In this document: one piece after another, positions 25,162 through 32,716 of the stretch
Layout of the letters: each line of letters starts with the position of its first letter
Position numbering within the stretch: position 1 is the first letter of the stretch
Source of the DNA: Deltaproteobacteria bacterium
Lineage (GTDB): Bacteria > Myxococcota_A > UBA9160 > PR03
Assembly: GCA_035063765.1 (NCBI GenBank)
Contig: JAPSFT010000007.1
Span: 186,001 to 250,000, forward strand
Length of the DNA: 64,000 bases
Direction: 5' to 3'
The notes under the pieces: generated by a model
The model's input: only the letters and a program-made list of their open reading frames with translations
What the model was told of the DNA's origin: nothing
Databases searched by the model: none
Made by a program: the position numbers and the translations under genes

Positions 25162-26854
25162 CGCAGCCCTCGGAGGCCGTGCGCACCGAGCGGACGTAGC
25201 GGGCCAGCACGCCGCGCCGGGCCGCCGCGGGCAGCGGCGGCGCCGTCCACGCCGCGCGGCGCCGGGCCAGCTCGTCCGGCGCCACCTCGACGTCGATCGT
25301 GCGCTGCTTGGCGTCGATCGTGATCCGGTCGCCGTCGCGGACGAGCGCGATCGGGCCGCCCTCCTGGGCCTCGGGCACGACGTGGCCGATGATGAAGCCG
25401 TGCGAGCCGCCGGAGAAGCGGCCGTCGGTGATGAGCGCCACGTGCGGGCCGAGGCCCGCGCCCATGATCACCGAGGTCGGCGTCAGCATCTCGGGCATAC
25501 CGGGGCCGCCCTTCGGGCCCTCGTAGCGGATCACGACCACGTCGCCCTTGCGGATCTCGCCGCGTTCGACGGCGGCCAGCATCGCCTCCTCCTGGTCGAA
25601 GACGCGCGCCGGCCCGGAGAAGGCGAGCCCCTCCTTGCCGGTGATCTTCGCGACGGCGCCCTCGGGCGCGAGGCTCCCGCGCAGGATCGTGATGTGGCCG
25701 GTCGGCTTGATCGGGTCGTCCCAGGGCCGCACCACGTCCTGGCCCGGGCTGAGCCCGGGGAGATCGGCGAGGTTCTCGGCGAGGGTGCGGCCGGTCACGG
25801 TCATGCACCCGCCGTGCAGGAGTCCGCGCTCGAGGAGCAGCTTCAGCACCGCGGGGGTGCCGCCCACCCGGTGCAGGTCCTCCATCACGTAGCGGCCGCT
25901 CGGCTTCAGGTCGGCCAGGAAGGGGACGCGGTCGCAGACGGCCTGGAAGTCGTCGAGCGAGAGCGGGACATCGACCGCTCGCGCCATCGCGAGCAGGTGC
26001 AGCACCGCGTTGGTGGAGCCGCCGAGCAGCGAGACGATCGCGATCGCGTTCTCGAAGGCCGGCCGGGTCATGATGTCGCGCGGCTTGAGGTCGCGCTCGA
26101 GCAGGCCCCGGATCGCGAGGCCCGCGCGCCGGCACTCCTCGGCCTTGCCGGGGTCCTCGGCGGGCACCGAGCTGCTGTAGGGCAGCGCCATGCCGAGCGC
26201 CTCGATCGCGCTCGCCATCGTGTTGGCGGTGTACATGCCGCCGCAGGCGCCGGCGCCCGGGCAGGCGTGGCGCACGATGTCGCAGCGGGTGTCTTCGTCG
26301 ATACGCTTGGCGATGTACTCGCCATACGACTGGAACGCCGAGACGATGTCGAGCGGCGCGCCGCCGCGGCCGTGCCCGGCCCGGATCGTCCCGCCGTAGA
26401 CCATCAGCGCCGGGCGGTTCAGGCGCGCCATCGCGATCAGGCAGCCCGGCATGTTCTTGTCGCAGCCGGGGATCGCGACCAGCGCGTCGTACCACTGCGC
26501 GCCCATCACGGTCTCGACCGAGTCCGCGATCAGGTCACGCGAGGGCAGCGAGTAGCTCATGCCCTCGGTGCCCATCGAGATCCCGTCGGAGACCCCGATC
26601 GTGTTGAAGCGCATGCCCACGAGCCCCGCCGCGACCACGCCCTCCTTCACGAGCGCGCCGAGGTCGTTCAGGTGCATGTTGCAGGAGTTGCCCTCGTACC
26701 AGACCGAGGCGATCCCCACCTGCGCCTTGTCCATGTCGGCCTCGCGGAGACCGGTGGCGTAGAGCATCGCCTGCGAGGCGCCCTGGCTCTTCGGCTGGGT
26801 GATGCGGCGGCTCGTGCGGTTGAGGGGACGGGAGGGGCTCGGGGGTTCGGACAT
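25148..26854 (-). CDS. ilvD: Dihydroxy-acid dehydratase IlvD
   Basis: 568 residues. Iron-sulfur ligands and active-site motifs are present: [31 protein letters not shown] and the C-terminal [19 protein letters not shown]. The enzyme dehydrates 2,3-dihydroxy-isovalerate and its homologue in valine and isoleucine synthesis. ATG 26854 is used; the long open frame upstream is a shadow. No other branched-chain gene is adjacent. The only other ilv-like gene in the window, at 35.8 kb, encodes a reductoisomerase homologue that lacks key residues and need not serve this pathway. Confidence 0.96.
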   Translation of the reverse strand: MSEPPSPSRPLNRTSRRITQPKSQGASQAMLYATGLREADMDKAQVGIASVWYEGNSCNMHLNDLGALVKEGVVAAGLVGMRFNTIGVSDGISMGTEGMSYSLPSRDLIADSVETVMGAQWYDALVAIPGCDKNMPGCLIAMARLNRPALMVYGGTIRAGHGRGGAPLDIVSAFQSYGEYIAKRIDEDTRCDIVRHACPGAGACGGMYTANTMASAIEALGMALPYSSSVPAEDPGKAEECRRAGLAIRGLLERDLKPRDIMTRPAFENAIAIVSLLGGSTNAVLHLLAMARAVDVPLSLDDFQAVCDRVPFLADLKPSGRYVMEDLHRVGGTPAVLKLLLERGLLHGGCMTVTGRTLAENLADLPGLSPGQDVVRPWDDPIKPTGHITILRGSLAPEGAVAKITGKEGLAFSGPARVFDQEEAMLAAVERGEIRKGDVVVIRYEGPKGGPGMPEMLTPTSVIMGAGLGPHVALITDGRFSGGSHGFIIGHVVPEAQEGGPIALVRDGDRITIDAKQRTIDVEVAPDELARRRAAWTAPPLPAAARRGVLARYVRSVRTASEGCVTDE

Positions 26855-26883
26855 CACGGGACCTCGGAGAAGGATCCGGCAGT

Positions 26884-27855
26884 CTAGCAGCTGCCGCCGA
26901 GCGCTCCCGAGAGGAACTCGACGATCCGGCGGTTCGAGCGCTCCGCGATCGGGATCGGGAAGGCGTGGAAGCCGTGCACCCCGCCGGGCCAGACGTCCAG
27001 CTCCGCGCGGTTGCCCGCCGCCTGCCAGCGGGCCGCGAGGAAGAGCGAGTCGTCGAGCAGGGGATCGAGGGTGCCGACCGTGAGCAGGGCCGGCGGCAGC
27101 CCCGCGAGGTCGGCGTAGAGCGGCGACACGTCGGGATGGCGGCGCAGCTCGGGGCCGACGAAGTGGTCGGTGAACCACTCGATGATCGGCGTCGAGAGGA
27201 TCAGGTTGCGCTCGCCCCAGCGCCGCACGCTCGGCGTGAGCGAGAGGTCGTAGGCGCCGAACAGGAGGTTCGCGGCGCGCACGCCCTGGAAGCCGTGGCG
27301 GTCGCGCAGGCGCAGCAGCGTCACGACCGCGAGGTGCGCGCCCGCGGACTCGCCGCCGATCGCGAGCCAGTCGCAGCCGAACTCGCGGCGCGCGTGCTCG
27401 GCCAGCCAGAGCGCCGCTGCCTCGCAGTCGTCGGGGCCGGCCGGGTAGGGATGCTCGGGCGCGAGCCGGTAGTCGACGCTCACCACCACGAGCCCGCACG
27501 CCTCGGCGAGCCGCAGGTTGGGAACGTCCGTGTGGTGCGGGGCGCCGAGCGTCCAGCCGCCGCCGTGGAGGTGCAGGTAGACGCCGCGCGGCGCGTCGGG
27601 CGCGATGACGCGGACCGGCACGGCGCCGGCCGGCCCCGGGATCGTGCGCGTCTTCGCCTGCGGCACGGTCACGACGGGACCCCAGACGCCCTCGCCGCGC
27701 TCGCGCGCGGCGCGGATCTCGGCCGGGCGCTGGTGGTGGATCGGCGTCGTCTGGGCGAGCACCCGCTCGATCGCGGCGTTCAGGGCGGCGGTCTCGGGCT
27801 CGATCGCCTCGGGAGCGAACGGGCCGGGACGGAGGGGATCGCGCTGCGCGGCCAC
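26884..27855 (-). CDS. Alpha/beta hydrolase, hormone-sensitive-lipase type
   Basis: 323 residues from GTG 27855, seven bases after GAGGAGG. The HSL family oxyanion motif HGGG is at 97-100, the nucleophile Ser170 in GGESAGAHL, the acidic residue in [10 protein letters not shown] and the His in [10 protein letters not shown]. It should hydrolyse short- to medium-chain esters in the cytoplasm. A charged helical cap region precedes the core. It ends 29 nt before the start of ilvD on the same strand and may be co-transcribed with it, though no functional link is evident. Confidence 0.92.
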   Translation of the reverse strand: MAAQRDPLRPGPFAPEAIEPETAALNAAIERVLAQTTPIHHQRPAEIRAARERGEGVWGPVVTVPQAKTRTIPGPAGAVPVRVIAPDAPRGVYLHLHGGGWTLGAPHHTDVPNLRLAEACGLVVVSVDYRLAPEHPYPAGPDDCEAAALWLAEHARREFGCDWLAIGGESAGAHLAVVTLLRLRDRHGFQGVRAANLLFGAYDLSLTPSVRRWGERNLILSTPIIEWFTDHFVGPELRRHPDVSPLYADLAGLPPALLTVGTLDPLLDDSLFLAARWQAAGNRAELDVWPGGVHGFHAFPIPIAERSNRRIVEFLSGALGGSC

Positions 27856-27903
27856 GGGACGGCCTCCTCGGCCGGCGATCGTATCGCAGGGGGACCCCGT
27901 GGC

Positions 27904-27909
27904 TATGCT
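27904..27909 (+). promoter_or_regulatory. Putative -10 hexamer for leaderless transcription
   Basis: TATGCT lies 6 nt before the GTG start of the FG-GAP protein and no ribosome-binding site intervenes. Confidence 0.4.
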
Positions 27910-27915
27910 GGCCGC

Positions 27916-29670
27916 GTGCGGATCCAGGAGCTCGGCGCCCTCGCGCTCGCGGCGTGCGTGTCGTCCGCGCCGGCGCGCGCGCAGGCGCCCGTCGCGTTCG
28001 TCCTGCGCTCGCTCGCGTGCGACGGCCGCACGGTGGCGGCCGAGATCGCGGACTTCGACGGCGACGCCCGCGGTGATCTCCTCGCGCTCGTGACGCGCGG
28101 GGTCCCGCCCGACGAGCGCCGCACGATCGAGCTGCGCTTCGGAGCCGGGAGCGGCGAGCTCGCGGGCGAGCCCGAGCTGCGCACGCCGCTTCCGGCCGGC
28201 GCCGGCGCCTACGACGTGGGTGACCTCGACGGCCGGCCGGGGCAGGAGCTGCTGCTGCTCGGCAACGACGGCGTGACGGTGTTCTCCTTCGCCGGCCGAA
28301 CGGCGCAGGTGCGGAGCCTGCGCGCGCCGATCCCGACGGCGGTGCCCGCCGCCGACGAGCGCGGCCTCGACCGGCTGCGCCTGCTGCGCGCGGAGCTCGG
28401 GCCGCGGCGCCTGCTGGTGCCCGGCCTCGGCGCGGCGGCAGTCCTCGACGCGGACGGCGCGGTGCTGGGCGTGCCGCGCATCGGGGCACGCGCCAACTAC
28501 TTCCTCCCGCCGCGCCCCGGCCCGATCGTGTCGGAGAACGAGCTCGAGCTCTACTTCGACGTGCCGCGCCTCGAGCTCGCCGACGTGGACGGAGACGGGC
28601 ACGCCGACCTGGTCGCCGCCGGCCGCCACGAGCTGCTCGTCTTCCTGCAGCGCGCGGACGGCCGCTTTGCGGCGGACCCCGACCGCATCGACCCGCTGCG
28701 GCTGATGGGCGAGGAGGATCACGTCCGCAACTCGGGGAGCGTCCGTGTCGACGTGCGCGACTGGGACGGCGACGGGCGCGCCGATCTGCTGGTCGTGCAC
28801 GCGAGCGGCGGGCTGCTCCGAGCGGTGACGCGCACCCGCCTGCACCGCAACCGCGACGGCCGCTGGGACCTGGCCGCGCCGGACCAGATCTTCGAGCGCC
28901 GCGGAGGCGTCGAGGTGGACGAGCTCGTGGACGTCGACGGCGACGGTCGCCCGGAGCTGCTCCGCGCCTTCCTCCCGCTCGGCCTGCTCGACCTGGCGCG
29001 CCTGTTCGTGCAGCGGGCGATCCAGGTCGACGCCGCCCTGTACCGCAACGAGGGCGCGCACGGCTTCGCGAGCGAGCCCTGGGCGCGCAGCCGCTTCACG
29101 ATGACCATGGACTTCGAGACGCTGCGCCCGAAGGGCTTCGTGCCGACCCTCGCGGCCGACTGGGACGGCGACGGCCACCGCGACCTGATCAGTGGTGGCG
29201 ACGGCTCGGCGCTGGAGCTCTGGCTCGGCGGGCCGCGCCACCGCTTCGCGACGCGCCAGCTCCGCCAGCCGCTCGACACCGGCGGCCGCCTGCGCATCGG
29301 CGACCTCGACGCCGACCCCCTCCCCGACTTCGTCCTCTACGACCCCCGCACCCCCGGCGCCCCTCTGCGGCTCGGGGGACAGACCCGGCGATCCGGCGAT
29401 TCTTTGGGGTACCTGCTCGCCCCAACCGACTGCGTGAGAATCGCCGGATCGCCGGGTCTGTCCCCTCTCCCCTCTCCCCCCGGCACGCGCTCAGCGGCCT
29501 TTCCAGGCGGGCTTGCGCTTGGCGGCGAAGGCGCGGGGGCCTTCGAGGAAGTCCTCGCTGCGCACGAGCTCGGCGATCTCGTCGTAGCGCGCGGTGAGCG
29601 ACTCCTCGAGCGAGGCGTGTCCGAGGCTGCGCAGGGCCACGGCCTTGGTGGTGCGCACCGACACCGGTGA
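27916..29670 (+). CDS. Exported FG-GAP/VCBS repeat protein with REP-derived C-terminus
   Basis: 584 residues from GTG. A signal peptide (1-20, ending ARAQA) is followed by at least six calcium-binding FG-GAP-type loops ([54 protein letters not shown]), so a beta-propeller outside the cytoplasm. After the last loop the frame enters a REP inverted repeat (29375-29465) without meeting a stop and continues for about 180 nt antisense to the enoyl-CoA hydratase gene. Residues after about 485 are thus unlikely to be ancestral. It could be an insertion that removed the native stop. Surface function unknown. Confidence 0.8.
   Translation: MRIQELGALALAACVSSAPARAQAPVAFVLRSLACDGRTVAAEIADFDGDARGDLLALVTRGVPPDERRTIELRFGAGSGELAGEPELRTPLPAGAGAYDVGDLDGRPGQELLLLGNDGVTVFSFAGRTAQVRSLRAPIPTAVPAADERGLDRLRLLRAELGPRRLLVPGLGAAAVLDADGAVLGVPRIGARANYFLPPRPGPIVSENELELYFDVPRLELADVDGDGHADLVAAGRHELLVFLQRADGRFAADPDRIDPLRLMGEEDHVRNSGSVRVDVRDWDGDGRADLLVVHASGGLLRAVTRTRLHRNRDGRWDLAAPDQIFERRGGVEVDELVDVDGDGRPELLRAFLPLGLLDLARLFVQRAIQVDAALYRNEGAHGFASEPWARSRFTMTMDFETLRPKGFVPTLAADWDGDGHRDLISGGDGSALELWLGGPRHRFATRQLRQPLDTGGRLRIGDLDADPLPDFVLYDPRTPGAPLRLGGQTRRSGDSLGYLLAPTDCVRIAGSPGLSPLPSPPGTRSAAFPGGLALGGEGAGAFEEVLAAHELGDLVVARGERLLERGVSEAAQGHGLGGAHRHR
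29375..29465. repeat. REP-type element, 29-bp inverted arms
   Basis: Arms 29375-29403 and 29437-29465 are exact reverse complements and begin GGGGACAGACCCGGCGATCC. The loop carries a second stem, TTGGGG (29404-29409) with CCCCAA (29420-29425). Single arms recur at 60749 and 63550, so this is a dispersed family. It lies at the meeting ends of convergent genes, the common site for REP elements. Confidence 0.85.
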
Positions 29671-30264
29671 GCACTCGAGGATCGCACCGGCCCAGCGCCG
29701 CGCGGCCGCGAGCGCCTGGCCGGCCGGCACCACCTCGTTCACGAAGCCCAGGCGCTGGCCCTCCTCGGCGCCGACGCGGCGCCCGGTGAGCAGCATGCCC
29801 ATCGCGTGCTTGAGCGGGATCTGGCGCGGGAGGCGCTGCAGGCCGCCCCCCAGCGCGGCCAGGCCGACGCGCGGCTCCGGCAGCGCGAAGACCGCCGTCT
29901 CCGCCGCCACCACGATGTCGCACGCCAGCACGATCTCGAAGCCGCCACCCATCGCGAGCCCGTTCACGGCCGCGATCAGGGGCTTCGGCAGGTCGAAGCG
30001 CGCGGTGAGCCCGCCGAAGCCCGACGCCGGCCAGTGGAGCTTGCCGCCGGCCGCCTGGTACTTGAGGTCGTTGCCCGCGGAGAACGCCCGGTCCCCCTGG
30101 CCGGTCACGATCGCGACCCACAGCTCGGGGTCGGCCGCAAACTCGTCGAAGGCGCGTGCGAGCTCCTCGCTGGCGGGCGGGTGGATCGCGTTCATCACCT
30201 CGGGGCGCGCGATCGTCACGACGAGGACGTGGCCGTCGCGCTCGACCTCGCAGAACTCGGGCAT
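29491..30264 (-). CDS. Enoyl-CoA hydratase/isomerase family protein
   Basis: 257 residues, ATG with AAGGAGG six bases upstream. Crotonase motifs: TIARPEVMNAIHPP, GQGDRAFSAGNDLKYQAAGG, then AAVNGLAMGGGFEIVLACDIVVA and the active-site Glu region LPEPRVGLAALGGGLQRLP. It acts on enoyl-CoA thioesters; chain length is unknown. It lies 43 nt downstream of a PEP-CTERM gene, the same arrangement as the hydratase at 22.4 kb, but the two hydratases are not recent copies. Its 3' part is overlapped by the run-on end of the FG-GAP frame. Confidence 0.93.
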   Translation of the reverse strand: MPEFCEVERDGHVLVVTIARPEVMNAIHPPASEELARAFDEFAADPELWVAIVTGQGDRAFSAGNDLKYQAAGGKLHWPASGFGGLTARFDLPKPLIAAVNGLAMGGGFEIVLACDIVVAAETAVFALPEPRVGLAALGGGLQRLPRQIPLKHAMGMLLTGRRVGAEEGQRLGFVNEVVPAGQALAAARRWAGAILECSPVSVRTTKAVALRSLGHASLEESLTARYDEIAELVRSEDFLEGPRAFAAKRKPAWKGR

Positions 30265-30307
30265 CGGGAGCCTCCTTCCGGGCACGGAGGCTAGCCGACC
30301 GCTCCTC

Positions 30308-31126
30308 TCAGACCCTCGCACGCCCTCGCGCGCGAGCCGCCGCGAGTCCGCCGAGTCCGCCGAGCCCGCTTGCGAGCAGGAGCGCCGGGGCCGGCTCGGG
30401 CACCAGGAGGAGGACGGCGGAGCTGGACACGCCGAAGCCGACGTCCAGCGGCTCGCCCGACTCGAGGATGCCCGTGAGACGGCCACCGCCCGTCACCGGG
30501 CCGAGCGGGACGGGAATCCCGTCGATCGCGAAGCCCGTTCCGTACACCCGGACCACGCCCTCGTCGTAGACACCCAGGTGGCCCGGCTCGGGGCCGGAGC
30601 CAAGGGAAACGAAGCTGCCGCCACGGATCGTCACCTGCGATCGGTCGTAGACCGAGAGCCCGTTGTCCGAGACCTGGCCGCCCAGGATCGTGGCGCTCGC
30701 GTCGCCGTAGGTTTCCAGGCCCGAGTCCGCGAGCGTGCCGTTGCCGCCGCCGTCCAGGACGAGCGAGGCTCCGCCCCCCAGGAAGATGAAGTTGAAGGTC
30801 CCGCCGCTCATCACGATCGAGGACTGGTCGCCTGCGCTGACGATCGTCCCCGTTCCGCCCAGGATCGAAGCGCTCGAGGCGTCGTAGAGCTGTAGCCAGT
30901 AGAACTCCGCCGGATCGACGACTTCCACCGCGGTGGAGGCACCGCCCGGCGAGTCGCGCACCTCGTACCCGTCGTCCGGGGTCACGGCGCCGATCACGTT
31001 GGCGGGGTCGGGCGGGGCGCTCCCGTTGTCGATCACGAAGGTGGTCGCCCGGGCTGTGCCGGCCAGGAGGAGGACCAGGGCAAGAGCACCCGCAAAAGAG
31101 CGCAGGGCGGTTGCGAGGAGGGCCAC
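30308..31126 (-). CDS. PEP-CTERM exported protein
   Basis: 272 residues from GTG, six bases after AAGGAG. Signal peptide 1-28 (ending GTARA), then a Ser/Gly/Asp-rich body with stacked repeats around V-x-I-x-GG-x-F (SSIVMSGGTFNFI, SQVTIRGGSFVSL), probably a short beta-helix. The C-terminus is VPEPAPALLLASGLG followed by a Gly/Ala helix and an Arg-rich end, the classical sorting signal. It should be exported and processed by exosortase. Function is unknown; the gene is followed by enoyl-CoA hydratase on the same strand. Confidence 0.88.
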   Translation of the reverse strand: MALLATALRSFAGALALVLLLAGTARATTFVIDNGSAPPDPANVIGAVTPDDGYEVRDSPGGASTAVEVVDPAEFYWLQLYDASSASILGGTGTIVSAGDQSSIVMSGGTFNFIFLGGGASLVLDGGGNGTLADSGLETYGDASATILGGQVSDNGLSVYDRSQVTIRGGSFVSLGSGPEPGHLGVYDEGVVRVYGTGFAIDGIPVPLGPVTGGGRLTGILESGEPLDVGFGVSSSAVLLLVPEPAPALLLASGLGGLGGLAAARARGRARV

Positions 31127-31391
31127 GGCGTTCTCCTTCCTTCGGTGGCTCCCCCACCCCATCACGCCCCCCCCTCGCAGAAGCGGAACTTGCGTTCGCC
31201 CGAACCTGCAGGCATCCCAGGCCCTTGCAGGCCGCCACCCGGACGCGATCCTCGCGCCCGAATCGCTGCACCACCCCTCCCCGGTCCGCCCGGGCGAGGG
31301 GCAGCTGCGTTCGCCGGCCCGGCCACGCCACCCCACCCCGCCTCGCGCGGGGCGGGGCGTCGTGCGTTCGGGGCACGGGACGAGGGGAGCC
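31127..31391. other. Divergent intergenic region between PEP-CTERM and Hsp70-like genes
   Basis: 265 nt without a gene. It holds the Shine-Dalgarno sequences of both flanking genes, three copies of TGCGTTCG (31191, 31306, 31363) and a 7-bp hairpin CCCCGCC/GGCGGGG (31336-31357). No sigma-54 or clear sigma-70 promoter was found. Confidence 0.5.
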
Positions 31392-32666
31392 ATGCGCGCG
31401 GTCGGGATCGACTTCGGCACGACCAACAGCGCCGTCGCGGTGGCGGACGGCGGCGGGGCGCCGCGCCTCGCCACCTTCGGCGCCGGCGACGGCCGGAGCG
31501 CGCCGACGCTCGCCTTCCGCTCGATCCTGCACTTCGAGCCCACCGAGGGCGGGCGCGGCCGCCCGCGCGCGCGGGCCGGGCCGGCCGCGCTCGCGCGCTG
31601 GCTCGAGAGCGCCGGCGAGGGCCGCCTCGTCCAGTCGATCAAGTCCTTCCTCGCGAGCCCGCTCTTCGAGGCCACCGAGGTCTACGGCGCCGTCTACCAG
31701 CTCGAGGACCTGGTCGCCACGATCCTCGCCGCCCTGCGCGCGGAGGCCGAGGCGCAGCTCGGCCCGCTCGGGGCGCGCGTCGTGGCCGGACGCCCGGTGC
31801 GCTTCGCGGGCGAGGGCCGCAGCGACGAGCGGCTCGCGCTCTCGCGCCTGCGCTCGGCCTTCGCGCGCGCCGGCTTCGAGGAGGTGGTCTTCGAATACGA
31901 GCCGGTCGCCGCCGCGCGCCACTACGCGCGGCGCCTGCGCGCGCCGGAGCGGGTGCTGATCGGCGACTTCGGCGGCGGCACGAGCGACTTCTCGCTGCTC
32001 GCGCTCGCCCCCGGCACCCGCGCCGGACACGAGATCCTGGCGACGAGCGGCGTCGGGGTGGCCGGCGACGCCTTCGACGCGAAGCTCGTGCGCCACCGGG
32101 TGGCGCCCCTGCTCGGCCGTGGCTCCCGACACCGGAACGCGTTCGGCGTGGAGCTCACGATGCCGCACTGGCTCTACGGCAGGCTCGAGCGCTGGCACCA
32201 CCTGTCGTTCCTGAAGTCGCCGCGCACGCTCCAGATCCTGGCCGACCTCGAGCGCGAGGCGCTCGAGCCCGAGCGGATCCGCGCCTTCGCGCACCTGGTG
32301 CGCGAGGACCGCGGCTTCCAGGTCTACCGCGCCGTCGAGGCCGCCAAGCACGCGCTCTCGGAGGCGGAGAGCGCGCGGATCGTCTACCGCGACCGCGCCG
32401 TGGGCCTCGACGCGGAGGTCGGGCGCGCGGCCTTCGAGCGCTGGATCGCGCCCGAGCTCGCGAAGATCGAGGCCTGCGTGGACGAGGTGCTGGCCGCGGC
32501 CGGCCTCGCCCCGGCGCGCGTGGACCGCGTCTTCCTGACCGGCGGGAGCGCCTTCGTGCCGGCCGTGCGCGGGATCTTCGCGCGCCGCTTCGGGGCCGAG
32601 CGGATCCGCGGCGGCGACGAGCTCGGCTCGGTCGCGAGCGGCCTGGCCCTGCGGGCGGGCGATTGA
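31392..32666 (+). CDS. Hsp70-family protein (YegD-like)
   Basis: 424 residues, so only the actin-like ATPase half of Hsp70 with no peptide-binding domain. Phosphate 1 motif GIDFGTTNSAVAVAD at 5-19, phosphate 2 motif IGDFGGGTSDFSLLAL near 195, and an adenosine motif VFLTGGSAFVPAV near 380. This is the layout of YegD-type DnaK relatives, whose role is poorly known. It stands alone between a PEP-CTERM gene (divergent) and a PEP-CTERM cytochrome 50 nt downstream on the same strand. Confidence 0.9.
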   Translation: MRAVGIDFGTTNSAVAVADGGGAPRLATFGAGDGRSAPTLAFRSILHFEPTEGGRGRPRARAGPAALARWLESAGEGRLVQSIKSFLASPLFEATEVYGAVYQLEDLVATILAALRAEAEAQLGPLGARVVAGRPVRFAGEGRSDERLALSRLRSAFARAGFEEVVFEYEPVAAARHYARRLRAPERVLIGDFGGGTSDFSLLALAPGTRAGHEILATSGVGVAGDAFDAKLVRHRVAPLLGRGSRHRNAFGVELTMPHWLYGRLERWHHLSFLKSPRTLQILADLEREALEPERIRAFAHLVREDRGFQVYRAVEAAKHALSEAESARIVYRDRAVGLDAEVGRAAFERWIAPELAKIEACVDEVLAAAGLAPARVDRVFLTGGSAFVPAVRGIFARRFGAERIRGGDELGSVASGLALRAGD

Positions 32667-32716
32667 CGCGCCGGGCAGCGCCATGCGACGGTGTCGGTGG
32701 GAAAAGGAGATCCCGG

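Noticed and set aside
31191-31370. Three TGCGTTCG boxes as operators
   Set aside because: An 8-mer of this GC content may recur by chance in GC-rich DNA; spacing (115 and 57 nt) is irregular and no regulator is near.
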